From positions 125,402-189,401 of the IMG/VR virus record IMGVR_UViG_3300033144_005525: a DNA stretch of 64,000 bases, one strand, 5' to 3'. How positions within the stretch are numbered: position 1 is the stretch's first letter; every line of letters starts with the position of its first letter. Origin of the DNA: a virus. Positions 16,442 through 24,757 of this stretch are shown here, one piece after another. Below the pieces are notes generated by a model. It had not been told where the DNA came from and did no database searches. It was given only the letters and a program-made list of their open reading frames with translations. Made by a program: the position numbers and the translations under genes.

Positions 16442-16778
16442 AACTGGAGTAGTAGTGGTGTCGAAAAAGTCTGGGCGACCACTACCTCTATCTAATTCTG
16501 GGGAACTGATCCACAACGTTTGTTTCCAATCCTACTTGGTGAATACCAGCAACCAACTGTGGGACCACATCATCACTATCCTGCAACCAAAAGTCAGGAA
16601 AGAAGTTCTTCAAGAGCTTGGGGAAGAATTGAAGCAGGAAGCGTTCGACGAAGCAGTGGAGGAGCTAGGCAGGACATGTGTTGTGTGTAGCGAGGAGATA
16701 GAGTTCATGGCTGAGACGGATCCGACCGAAATCCAGCCTCACCATTCAGCTCTTCCTCCACCACTCTCTCACTACTAG
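16380..16778 (+). CDS. Small Cys-pair protein with probable CTG start
   Basis: The only strong ribosome site is AAGGAGG at 16367-16373, six bases before a CTG at 16380. That predicts a 132-residue protein beginning (M)AQCLECSQPINLGQEF. The nearest in-frame alternative is a TTG at 16329 without a ribosome site. Cys4 and Cys7 form C-x-x-C, a lone Cys follows near 51, and CVVC lies near 102-105 in an acidic helical C-terminal half. Residues 1-50 resemble the preceding protein (C-x-x-C, VVVVSKKSGRPLPLSN), suggesting gene duplication. It ends eight bases before a strong terminator. Function unknown. Confidence 0.55.
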   Translation: MAQCLECSQPINLGQEFIRIETGVVVVSKKSGRPLPLSNSGELIHNVCFQSYLVNTSNQLWDHIITILQPKVRKEVLQELGEELKQEAFDEAVEELGRTCVVCSEEIEFMAETDPTEIQPHHSALPPPLSHY

Positions 16779-16785
16779 TAGATAG

Positions 16786-16830
16786 CAAAGAGAAAGGCGG
16801 GGGTTCCATACCCCCGCCTCCTCTCTTTTA
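16786..16830. terminator. Bidirectional rho-independent terminator
   Basis: A perfect stem GGCGGGGG / CCCCCGCC (16796-16803 and 16811-16818) with loop TTCCATA is flanked by AAAGAGAAA on the left and CCTCTCTTTT on the right. Both strands therefore give a GC-rich hairpin followed by a U-rich stretch. It sits between convergent genes: the plus-strand Cys protein ending at 16778 and the minus-strand ribonucleotide reductase ending at 16844. Confidence 0.9.
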
Positions 16831-16843
16831 GCTAGTTGCTGCC

Positions 16844-19522
16844 CTACGAACAGCCTGTAGTTGCTCCACAGTTGCTGCACAGAAAACAGGAGCCGGACCT
16901 CTTGGTCAAGCTGCCACAATCTGAGCACGGTGGACCGTCGTAGGCGATCGTCAAATCCACCACCTGGATGGGAGGTTTGACGATAGTTGATCCAGAGGCT
17001 TCCGCTTTCTTCGGCTCCTCTTCCGACAGGTAGCGGAGCTCTATCCACCTAAAGAGATAGTCGATGATGGACTTGGCAATGCTGATTTCATCGTCACCTG
17101 TGAAACCGGCTGGCTCGAAGCTCGTACCCTTGAACTTGTCGCAGAGGAGCTTGACCGGAACACCATGTTGGATCCCGAAGGACACCGACTGGGCGAAGCA
17201 CTCGAGTATTCCTCCCAAGAAACTTCCCTGCTTGGAAATCCGAACGAAGATCTCAGCTAGGGTTCCATCCGGATACTCCCCAGCCGTGATGTATCCCTTG
17301 ACGTTAGCCACTCGGAACTTGTGGGTGACTGAGTTTCTTGTGTTCGGCAGATCTTTGCGCTCTCCCCACTTCCTGATGGAGAACCCATCCTTGTGCTCCA
17401 GCTTGGTAGCAACGGGCTGGGATAGCTTGCACCCACTCCTATAGATGGCAACGCACTTCAGGCCACCCCTCCACGCCTTCATGTAGATGTCTGCTACGTC
17501 TTGAGAGGTAGCATCCTCTGGCATGTTGACGGTCTTGGAGATGCCTCCCGACAAGAAAGGTTGAACGGCCGCCATCATGTCGATATGCCCTTGCGGCTTT
17601 AGAGCATGTGACCCAAGGGACCCAGCGAAGATCTCGTTGTGCTCCTCTTTGAATCCGGGAGCACCGTGAATGTCCCCATTGTTCCTGATGTAGTTCTCGA
17701 TCTCACCGATTTGATCGTAGTCGTAACCCAGGTTGAGTAGGGCAGGACCCACCACGCGGCTAGGCAACATCAAGACACCCTCTCCGACGATCTTCTTGTA
17801 GACCACGACTCCCAACATCGGCTCAATGCCTGTGGTATCGCAGTCCATCAAGAACGAGATGGTTCCCGTCGGAGCTAGCAGAGTAGTTTGTGCGTTTCGG
17901 AACCCCCACATCTTTCCGTTGGAGTAAGCACTGATCCATGCATTCATCGAAGACTTGGCCAGATCGGTCCAAGGTTTATCGATAGGGACCGGAATCTCCC
18001 TGGCGCTTTCCAGATGCCTCTCGATCACCGCCAACATGGGCTCTCGGTTCTTCTCGTATTCCTGGAATGGTCCTTTTGCCATAGCCAGGATCGCCGATTG
18101 GTCGTAAGCCCTGCCGCCCATCAAGGAAGTGATGAGAGCTGCCACGTTCCTACCCTCATCACTGTCGTAGGGTAGACCCCAAAACGTGAGGAGGGCACCG
18201 AGGTTGGCATACCCAAGACCCAACGGTCGGAACTTGTGACTCATCTCCGCAATTTGCGGACTTGGGTAAGAAGCAGCATCGACGATGATCTCTTTAGCTA
18301 TGATGGCAATGTCGATGGCCTGTAGGAAATCATTCACCAGGAACCCATCATGCTTGGCGAACTTCATGAGATTAAGGGATCCCAGGTTGCACGCCGAGTT
18401 GTTCAGGAACAGGTACTCTGAACATGGATTCGTGGCAGTGATCTCCCCACTGTTCGGGCAAGTGTGCATCTCGTTGATGATGGACTTGAACTGCAGTCCA
18501 GGGTCACCACAGAGGTGCGCTGCGTCACTCATCTCTTCGAACATCTCCTTGGCCTGGTAGTGCCGATGATCGGAGCCGTCCGCGTACTTCGTGGTCCACA
18601 CACTGTCGTCCACCACCCCTTGCATGAAATCATCTGATACACGCACGGAGTGATTGGCGTTCTGGTAACCGACCCTGTCGTAGACGTTCCCTCGGATGTT
18701 CCACTCCGCAGAGTACTTCCCAGTCTCGTACAGGGCTTGAGCCTCCCTCTCTGCATCCGCCTTGCAGCCGATGAATCCAGGAAGACCATTCCTCTGGGCG
18801 ATGATGTCTGGATGATCGGCATCGAGAACATTCATCTTCGCGGCACGACGAGTGGTGCCTCCGGATTTGGTGACTCCGGCAAAAGCGTCGTACCCCTTCA
18901 TGAACGACACAGGTCCCGATGCGTAGCCTCCTCCCGATAGTTTTTCCCAGGAACTACGTATGGAGGACAGATTGGCTCCGGTACCGGAACCGCCTTTGAA
19001 CAGCATGACCTCTCGCTTGGCGAGATCCATGATGTCACTCATTGTGTCGTCCACTCCCTGGATGAAGCACGCTGAGCATTGTGGGTCTTCCTTCACCCCT
19101 ACGTTGAACCAAACGGGAGAGTTGAAGGCGTACATCCCATTCACTAGGAGATGCAGGAGTTCCAGATGGAAGATGTTGGAATCTTCCGGGAGGATTACAC
19201 TCTGCCCCACACCTTTTTGAGTGATCCATATGGCCACTCTGTTGAACATCTGCTTGGCCGAGAACTCCTTTACCCCACTGACTACGCGAAAGTATTTCTC
19301 GACAACGATGTTGATCGTGTTGTCGGACCACGTCGATGGCACTTCGACGCCGTCCTGACGGAACTTCTCGACTCCATCCGCACCGATCAATACGGCGTCT
19401 GTAGTCACCCATTCAATGGTGTCGAAAGGGTGAGCACCCTCATCGACGAAGTGGCGCTTCACGCTCAGTGGACGATAGTCGTCCTTGACTGCCGTTGACT
19501 CTGGAACGACGGTAGTCTCCAT
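16844..19522 (-). CDS. nrdJ: Adenosylcobalamin-dependent (class II) ribonucleotide reductase
   Basis: An 892-residue enzyme starting at ATG 19522, with GGGAGG upstream. It would reduce ribonucleotides to deoxyribonucleotides for phage DNA synthesis. Seen: the first active-site Cys region QCSACFIQG (Cys149/Cys152), the loop FKGGSGTGANLSSIR (175-189), catalytic NPCSEY (Asn365, Cys367, Glu369), Cys378 in NNSACNLGSLNL, and PTGTISFLMDCDTTGIEP. The C terminus is a Cys-rich tail (CSDCG...CFLCSNCG...GCS) typical of NrdJ, thought to relay electrons from thioredoxin. No small subunit or NrdG-type activase is nearby, consistent with class II, so the enzyme should need host vitamin B12. It stands between the terminator and the portal gene. 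Confidence 0.95.
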   Translation of the reverse strand: METTVVPESTAVKDDYRPLSVKRHFVDEGAHPFDTIEWVTTDAVLIGADGVEKFRQDGVEVPSTWSDNTINIVVEKYFRVVSGVKEFSAKQMFNRVAIWITQKGVGQSVILPEDSNIFHLELLHLLVNGMYAFNSPVWFNVGVKEDPQCSACFIQGVDDTMSDIMDLAKREVMLFKGGSGTGANLSSIRSSWEKLSGGGYASGPVSFMKGYDAFAGVTKSGGTTRRAAKMNVLDADHPDIIAQRNGLPGFIGCKADAEREAQALYETGKYSAEWNIRGNVYDRVGYQNANHSVRVSDDFMQGVVDDSVWTTKYADGSDHRHYQAKEMFEEMSDAAHLCGDPGLQFKSIINEMHTCPNSGEITATNPCSEYLFLNNSACNLGSLNLMKFAKHDGFLVNDFLQAIDIAIIAKEIIVDAASYPSPQIAEMSHKFRPLGLGYANLGALLTFWGLPYDSDEGRNVAALITSLMGGRAYDQSAILAMAKGPFQEYEKNREPMLAVIERHLESAREIPVPIDKPWTDLAKSSMNAWISAYSNGKMWGFRNAQTTLLAPTGTISFLMDCDTTGIEPMLGVVVYKKIVGEGVLMLPSRVVGPALLNLGYDYDQIGEIENYIRNNGDIHGAPGFKEEHNEIFAGSLGSHALKPQGHIDMMAAVQPFLSGGISKTVNMPEDATSQDVADIYMKAWRGGLKCVAIYRSGCKLSQPVATKLEHKDGFSIRKWGERKDLPNTRNSVTHKFRVANVKGYITAGEYPDGTLAEIFVRISKQGSFLGGILECFAQSVSFGIQHGVPVKLLCDKFKGTSFEPAGFTGDDEISIAKSIIDYLFRWIELRYLSEEEPKKAEASGSTIVKPPIQVVDLTIAYDGPPCSDCGSLTKRSGSCFLCSNCGATTGCS

Positions 19523-19555
19523 AGCGACCTCCCTTTAGTTGTCAGATCAAAGTGG

Positions 19556-19580
19556 TTCGGATCTCCTAGCTAAGTCCGAA
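19556..19580 (-). promoter_or_regulatory. Hairpin between portal and nrdJ
   Basis: TTCGGA (19556-19561) and TCCGAA (19575-19580) form a six-base stem with a 13-base loop in the 75-base gap between the portal stop and the nrdJ start. No U-run follows on the minus strand, so it may be an RNA processing or weak attenuation site rather than a full terminator. The rest of the gap (19523-19597) shows only the nrdJ ribosome binding site. Confidence 0.3.
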
Positions 19581-19597
19581 GCTTAAACCTTATGCCA

Positions 19598-21667
19598 TCA
19601 CACTAGCTGAACTTGACGGCGGGGCGGTTTTACTTCAGGCAGTGGGCTCTGCATAGGACTCAAATTGTCCGACTGCGATCCCTGTCCTGACTGCAAGATC
19701 CGAAGCACCAGCATGTAAAGCTGCGGATTCTGTGCCCTCATCTGCATCAACGCCATCTGCTGTTGCGAATCTTCATACTGGGAGATCGCAGAGGCAGCCC
19801 TTTGGGCAAGGTACAGAATATTCATCTGCCCACCAGCTTGCTGCTGATTGAGCGGAGACTGGACCTCGACCGGTAGTCCCTTAGCAGGTGGAGTCGTTGA
19901 GTTCTCTGGATACGCAGTGGCGTCTGCCGGCATACCCGGAGCCGCCTGCTGCCCTACCATGGGCTGCTGATCTGTCATGCCGGCGGCTGGCGGCCCTCCC
20001 GCCGGGGGACCTCCGCCGGACGGTGGAGTAGGGACAGACTCCGGGTTGTCTGCGGTGGCACCGCCCGCTCCAGCCCCCATCCCTTGAGGATTCGGCATTG
20101 TTGGAGTCATGCCGCTCCGACCCATGATAGCCATCGCCTGGGCCTGGTAGCGGGCCTGGACTATCTGCAGGTCTCCCTGCAGTGCTGCACTAGCAAGCTG
20201 CTGCTTGCGCTGGTTCTCAAGCTGCTGGGTGAGCTCGGCCTTCTTGTGCTTCTCCTCCTGGACGATATCCACTTCGACTTCATCGAGCAGAGTCGTATCA
20301 GAGATCTTCATGGCCTGATTCATCTGGAAGATCAGGGCAGTACGCTGGAGGTCATCTGCCATCCGGAACCGACGGAAGTGGACCTTGGGAGCAGACCAAC
20401 CCATGTAGTTGGCGACACGACCGAGGATGAAGTCTCGACAGAGGATGAGTTGGTTGGTGCGGTAGCCGAGGAACTGATTCTCGAGCATCCGCATGGAGAC
20501 GTTGGAACCGCTGTACTGCAGACCACCGAACACGAATTCGATCGGAACGTGCATGCCGGCCACGATCTGCTCAGACCAAGCCCTCATCTCCTGGTGGAGC
20601 ATCAAGGCTTTGCCCTCTCCACCGATGGTCTCGTTCCCCACAGGGAGTGGGAGGATCGGGATGTAGTTCTGGTCCAGCTTCCACTTCTCGATCTCTGCCT
20701 CAATACGTCGACGCCACATACTGAGATCAGCTGTGGAGTACGGGTCCGAGCTCGAGCTCCCAGCCTGTGGGAACAGGATGCGGAGAGGAACGATGTACTG
20801 CTGAGCGATGGCCTCCTGTGCCTTGCGTAGAACCTGAAGGTAGTAGGTGTCTTTGAGGACCGGGAGGATGAGTGGGATGCCCCAACCTTGGTCCTTCTGG
20901 GCAATGGTTGGACGCTTCAGATGGAACACCTCGTTGTCCCTGAAGCGGAGGGACTTGGAGCCCTTCAAGGCCTCAACGAACTCATTGGGTATCGCCTCAA
21001 TGACGTGGCGCTTACCCATCATGATGTCGTTCTTCAACCCAACAGGTACATCGAAGAAGAACTCCGACTTACCTGTAACCTCATTGTGCTCAACCGTGAT
21101 GTGCTCTGGGTTCCAACGGATGAGTTTGATACCTCGCAGATCCTTGATGTTGTGGTCGTACACCATGGCTTCTGTAGTGGTGATGCACTTGGGACAAGCC
21201 AGGTAGTACTTGAAGTTGCGGAACTTGTAGGCTGCGTTCTTCGCCTTCTGTTGTTCGTGGCAGTTGCGGCAGATCAGGTACTTCTCAAACGGGAAGTGAA
21301 TCGTGATGAACGCATTGCCATAGCAGAAGTAGTCGAGACCGGTCTCAATCTGAAATGTCCGCAGTTTGAGAACGTTCTCGATGACATTCTCCCACTTTCC
21401 TCGTAGCTCTGGGTCTTCTTCATCTACGACCAGAGGTGTAATCGGGTACTCCGCCATCTTGTACGTGACGGCATTGATGAGTGGGTTGACCAGGAAGTAG
21501 TACCGACACCACCTGAACATCTGCTTGACCGAAGTCGGCAGATAGGTGTGTCCGATATCGAAGAAGGGGGAAGGGTACCGCTGAGTACCGCTGTTCCCTT
21601 GGTTGTGGGTGGTATCGAAGCGAGCGGTGCTTCCAATGAACCCTGATCCCGGAGTGCCGGTTGACAT
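19598..21667 (-). CDS. Portal protein with inserted zinc-ribbon-like motif
   Basis: A 689-residue protein from ATG 21667. Residues about 40-480 follow the phage portal pattern: an N-terminal helical region (MFRWCRYYFLVNPLINAVTYKMA), a long stem and wing, VFHLKRPTIAQKDQGWGIPL, a clip region near WRRRIEAEIEKW, and the stretch GMHVPIEFVFGGLQYSGSN. Residues about 132-160 carry CRNC and CPKC, a four-Cys site unusual for portals and probably binding zinc. The C-terminal 200 residues are Gln-, Pro-, Gly- and Met-rich low-complexity sequence (PPSGGGPPAGGPPAAG), likely lying inside the capsid or as a crown. The dodecameric portal would be the DNA entry and exit channel. Downstream neighbours in transcription include nrdJ; upstream are three putative head-vertex proteins. 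Confidence 0.85.
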   Translation of the reverse strand: MSTGTPGSGFIGSTARFDTTHNQGNSGTQRYPSPFFDIGHTYLPTSVKQMFRWCRYYFLVNPLINAVTYKMAEYPITPLVVDEEDPELRGKWENVIENVLKLRTFQIETGLDYFCYGNAFITIHFPFEKYLICRNCHEQQKAKNAAYKFRNFKYYLACPKCITTTEAMVYDHNIKDLRGIKLIRWNPEHITVEHNEVTGKSEFFFDVPVGLKNDIMMGKRHVIEAIPNEFVEALKGSKSLRFRDNEVFHLKRPTIAQKDQGWGIPLILPVLKDTYYLQVLRKAQEAIAQQYIVPLRILFPQAGSSSSDPYSTADLSMWRRRIEAEIEKWKLDQNYIPILPLPVGNETIGGEGKALMLHQEMRAWSEQIVAGMHVPIEFVFGGLQYSGSNVSMRMLENQFLGYRTNQLILCRDFILGRVANYMGWSAPKVHFRRFRMADDLQRTALIFQMNQAMKISDTTLLDEVEVDIVQEEKHKKAELTQQLENQRKQQLASAALQGDLQIVQARYQAQAMAIMGRSGMTPTMPNPQGMGAGAGGATADNPESVPTPPSGGGPPAGGPPAAGMTDQQPMVGQQAAPGMPADATAYPENSTTPPAKGLPVEVQSPLNQQQAGGQMNILYLAQRAASAISQYEDSQQQMALMQMRAQNPQLYMLVLRILQSGQGSQSDNLSPMQSPLPEVKPPRRQVQLV

Positions 21668-21670
21668 TGG

Positions 21671-22258
21671 TTACCTACCCTGCTGAAGCGTTTGCATTGC
21701 AGCAGCTCTTTGTAGCAGAGCATCACGCCGTGCTGGATCTTGGATTGGAGGCTGCGCAGCAGCTTGACGAGATCTCTGCCATGGCAACGTAGACACCTTC
21801 TCTCCCAACAATCCGCCTGCGATAGCCCCACCGATACTGCGAATAGCTCTACTGCCGATGATGGGAAGACCTCTTCCAGGAGCACTCAGTAAAGCTCCTG
21901 CTCCGGCTAGTCCTCCTAGCATCATGCCACCGTACCCAGAGACCCTCTCGGTTCTGGATCGTCCCATACCCATTGGATCTTGTTTAGCCAAGAGACCAGG
22001 AATGGCAGGCACACTAAGTCCCACCATCAAGGACTTCCCACCGATAGGAAGATGCCTACGAATGGCGGTGGGTTTACCCTTTTTGTTTTTCAAGGCTCCG
22101 AACCAACCACCGCGAGCTCCTCCTTCTCCCATGTCATCCCAGCCCTTGGACACCCACTTACCTACCGTCTTACCTACCCTAGATATCACCCCGGGACCGG
22201 CCGCTATCTTTACCAACTCATCACCGAACGCAGAGTAGGTTTTGGAGTCCATGATCAC
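21671..22258 (-). CDS. Gly/Ala-rich putative virion protein with F-x-D-E-L-V-K-I-A motif
   Basis: A 195-residue protein starting at GTG 22258, whose GTG overlaps the upstream TGA; an ATG at 22252 is the alternative. Residues 10-17 read FGDELVKIA counting from Phe10, the same N-terminal motif as in the proteins at 524-718 and 42195-42794. The remainder is basic and rich in Gly, with hydrophobic segments LMVGLSVPAIPGLLA (about 76-90), YGGMMLGGLAGAGALLSA (about 109-126) and IGGAIAGGLLG (about 141-151). These resemble membrane-inserting glycine-zipper segments. The Gln/Ala-rich end is probably disordered. It sits directly before the portal gene. A role in the virion interior or at the portal during DNA entry is an inference. 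Confidence 0.65.
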   Translation of the reverse strand: MIMDSKTYSAFGDELVKIAAGPGVISRVGKTVGKWVSKGWDDMGEGGARGGWFGALKNKKGKPTAIRRHLPIGGKSLMVGLSVPAIPGLLAKQDPMGMGRSRTERVSGYGGMMLGGLAGAGALLSAPGRGLPIIGSRAIRSIGGAIAGGLLGEKVSTLPWQRSRQAAAQPPIQDPARRDALLQRAAAMQTLQQGR

Positions 22259-23208
22259 GAGACAGTCATCCAGTCTTTGATCTCCGACAACTGACGATCC
22301 CTCTGCTTTTGTCGGAACCTCATGTAGTCGGTGGCGGATATGAGTTTAGCAGCCTCGATGTCCTCAGCTACTTCTTGAATACGAAGATCTGAGGGATCCA
22401 CCTTGATGAGCTCCTCGAATCTAGTCTTTGTGGGAGCAGGATCAAGGACCATCGAATACTCCACACGCTCGGGATCGTCCTTTGAATCCTCTGCTGGTTT
22501 GAAGTTGAATGGGTGGTCTTCAAACTTCCTGGAACACGAATCACAGTGACTATTGAAAGGAGGCAAAGCGCTACCTTCTTTCCCACACTCAAGGCACTTG
22601 TACCTGGGTTGGGATAGATAGAGCTGACAGAAGTCCAAGGGGTCGGGGGCGTAACTCACGTTGTCATGCAAGAAACAAGCGGCCGTGTACCTGGATACCT
22701 CTTCTCCGAACTCTTCCTTCCTCACTGTGTTGGCGATGTCCACTCCCACCATCAGCATAGAGATATCTGGTGGCTGAATGACCCCAACACTGGGGATGAT
22801 TCCGTTTAGAGCAAGGATAGTCTTCTCGAAGATCTCCCACTTCTCCCAAAACACGTCGATGACATGAAGGGTCATGGTGGCCATGATCTTCACACGATTG
22901 ATATCGGCGATGCTGGTGCTGAAGGTTTCCCGGATCTCCTGAAACAGTGTCTCTGGGGTCCACTCCAACCACTCAAGTTGGAAAGCCTTCAACAGAGCCA
23001 GGTCCAACACAAAGGCATGTGCTTCAGGATGAGAGAACAGATTGTTCTTCGTGACCGATCTCAGAGCTTGCTGAGCGGTCTTCTCTTGCATGAGATCGGA
23101 GGAATCGGATTCGATCACTCCAACCTCTTTGGAGAGACCAACAGAGGAGCCGTCCAGTACTCCCCCTAATCCCTCAAAGAACATCTCATCTGGTCGCTTA
23201 GACGACAT
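22255..23208 (-). CDS. Putative portal-vertex or head protein with four-Cys site
   Basis: A 317-residue protein from ATG 23208. An acidic N terminus contains QEKTAQQ near residues 41-47, close to the K-T-A boundary motif of the polyvalent protein. Residues 60-160 are helical. Residues about 205-227 carry C-L-E-C-G, then C-D-S-C, a zinc-ribbon-like site. The C-terminal 60 residues are helical and charged (SDLRIQEVAEDIEAAKL). It follows the 477-residue protein by 12 bases and is coupled to the next gene by GTGA. No known family is recognised. Sharing a four-Cys site with the adjacent portal suggests the two might work together, but that is speculative. Confidence 0.6.
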   Translation of the reverse strand: MSSKRPDEMFFEGLGGVLDGSSVGLSKEVGVIESDSSDLMQEKTAQQALRSVTKNNLFSHPEAHAFVLDLALLKAFQLEWLEWTPETLFQEIRETFSTSIADINRVKIMATMTLHVIDVFWEKWEIFEKTILALNGIIPSVGVIQPPDISMLMVGVDIANTVRKEEFGEEVSRYTAACFLHDNVSYAPDPLDFCQLYLSQPRYKCLECGKEGSALPPFNSHCDSCSRKFEDHPFNFKPAEDSKDDPERVEYSMVLDPAPTKTRFEELIKVDPSDLRIQEVAEDIEAAKLISATDYMRFRQKQRDRQLSEIKDWMTVS

Positions 23209-23220
23209 CGGTCCTGGAGA

Positions 23221-24654
23221 CTACTCTTCGCCGTCCCCAGAGTGGTCTGAGCACATGACCATTCTCGCCAGCACCAACTTGTTGGGTGTCGGAAGAGCCA
23301 TGAAGAAGGTCTTGGGGCTCTTGCTGAACTCATCGGCGAACTTGTCACCGAAGGCATCACTCACTGAAGGCCGACCATTCCTGGCCAAGGCCTCCAGACC
23401 TTTCTCGTCGATGCGAACACCCTGCTCATCCCACACCCACTCTTCAGCAGCCACCTTCTCATAGGAAGCTCCGAACGTAGACGCCCACGGGTCTGGTACT
23501 CGAGCATCCCACTCGTGGTGTAGGTTCGTCATCTGATCAAACTCACACAGAGCCTCGGCGAATGTGTCTGGAGAGACCATCGCCTGTTTCTCCATGAGTA
23601 CATCCAGGGCCGGGTGGAACTCCTCATGAACGAATCCACGACGGTAGCCCACGTAGGCCTGCACATCCCCACCGAAGCCTTCTGAGGCGTACTTCTCGAT
23701 GGCCCCGGTCACAGGGATGGAGAGCTCCGTCATCCTGGAGGCCAGCTTGATGCAGTACTCTCGTCGATCCCGGGGATGGAACCGGCGGATATACTCCCCA
23801 AAGTAGACCTCTGCCATCTTGACCTGGTCGTAGGAGTCGACCGGGAACTTACCCCTCAGGAGGGTGCGGGATGGAACGGACGCTTCCTTGATGATGTCTG
23901 CTCCAGGCTCCCAGTCCTGCACGTCCACGTAGGGAGACGTGCGCCAGTTCTGTTGCCTTGTCTCGACATTTGAGGAGTTCAGTAGTGCCAAGGTGGCTGG
24001 ATCGGCGGCGGCCATCTTCTCTCGATCGATGCCGCTGCCTTCTGCATTGCTGAAGCGCTCCTTCACCGTGAAGGGGGGAGCTTCCAAGAAGTTGGAGCCC
24101 ATCACACCTTTGTGATTGGTCCTCTTCTTGACATCCGGATCTGTACCGTCTCCTTGACCGAGCTGAGGCTCCATCGTGGATTCCTTGGAAGGCTCTGGAA
24201 CAGGGAACTCCCCACTCCGCTCGAGCTGAATGTTCAACACCTTACGAAGGTAGGGTTGCTGAGCCTCCCCTGACACCCCACTCACCCCAGTCTTTGCGGC
24301 CAGCTTGAGCTGATGGGGTACATCCAGGTTGAACCGATTGCAGGCTTCAACCAGATTCGATGCAGCCACCTTCACTGCCTTCTCGGGAAGGAAGTGGGCT
24401 TGCTTCAACAAGTACAGGACAGACAGAGCCGTGTTACCGGCATCCACTGTGGCGTACTTCTTGAACTTCTGACCTTCCTTGAGGAGTACCAGAGCGTAGT
24501 TGTCGTCTGGCAGTGTTGCCGATTCCTCTGGAGTAATCCGTTGGGCTTCTTTTACGAAGTCCGGGATCTCTGAACTGTCGGGAATGATGGTCCGAAGGGT
24601 CTCCCCGGACATGTCATCGTACGAATCAAACACGACTCCTGCTAGCTGGCTCAT
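23221..24654 (-). CDS. Putative head-associated protein with repeated K-x-A motifs
   Basis: A 477-residue protein from ATG 24654, with AGGAGAGG six bases upstream; a TTG directly before it is discounted. It is acidic and soluble, with helical regions at about 30-140 and 270-400 separated by a Pro/Ser/Gly linker (about 150-200). K-x-A motifs recur: FKKYA, REKMA, QVKMA, CIKLA, IEKYA, MEKQA and YEKVA, plus variants VKEA and IKEA. The same kind of repetition is seen in the protein at 5858-7840. It opens the portal block after a divergent promoter region. A scaffold, protease substrate or internal head protein would fit; no domain is recognised. Confidence 0.6.
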   Translation of the reverse strand: MSQLAGVVFDSYDDMSGETLRTIIPDSSEIPDFVKEAQRITPEESATLPDDNYALVLLKEGQKFKKYATVDAGNTALSVLYLLKQAHFLPEKAVKVAASNLVEACNRFNLDVPHQLKLAAKTGVSGVSGEAQQPYLRKVLNIQLERSGEFPVPEPSKESTMEPQLGQGDGTDPDVKKRTNHKGVMGSNFLEAPPFTVKERFSNAEGSGIDREKMAAADPATLALLNSSNVETRQQNWRTSPYVDVQDWEPGADIIKEASVPSRTLLRGKFPVDSYDQVKMAEVYFGEYIRRFHPRDRREYCIKLASRMTELSIPVTGAIEKYASEGFGGDVQAYVGYRRGFVHEEFHPALDVLMEKQAMVSPDTFAEALCEFDQMTNLHHEWDARVPDPWASTFGASYEKVAAEEWVWDEQGVRIDEKGLEALARNGRPSVSDAFGDKFADEFSKSPKTFFMALPTPNKLVLARMVMCSDHSGDGEE

Positions 24655-24757
24655 CAAGTACCTCTCCTAAGTAGAAGCTACCGCCCATCCTACGAAGAAG
24701 ACAGGGTCGGTGCCAAGAGAAACGTCCGACAAGCCTTGAGATTCCAGGGGATAAGGA
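24655..24757. promoter_or_regulatory. Divergent intergenic region (portal block / replication block)
   Basis: About 100 bases between the minus-strand gene at 24654 and the plus-strand TTG at 24758. It holds the minus-strand ribosome site AGGAGAGG (complement of about 24661-24668) and the plus-strand site AGGGGATAAGGA (24746-24757). Promoters for both directions are expected here, but no clear -35/-10 pair was recognised. Confidence 0.35.

Noticed and set aside
20084-20830. A 248-codon plus-strand frame opposite the portal gene
   Set aside because: Antisense to the portal, Leu/His/Arg-rich, no ribosome site, no neighbouring plus-strand genes.
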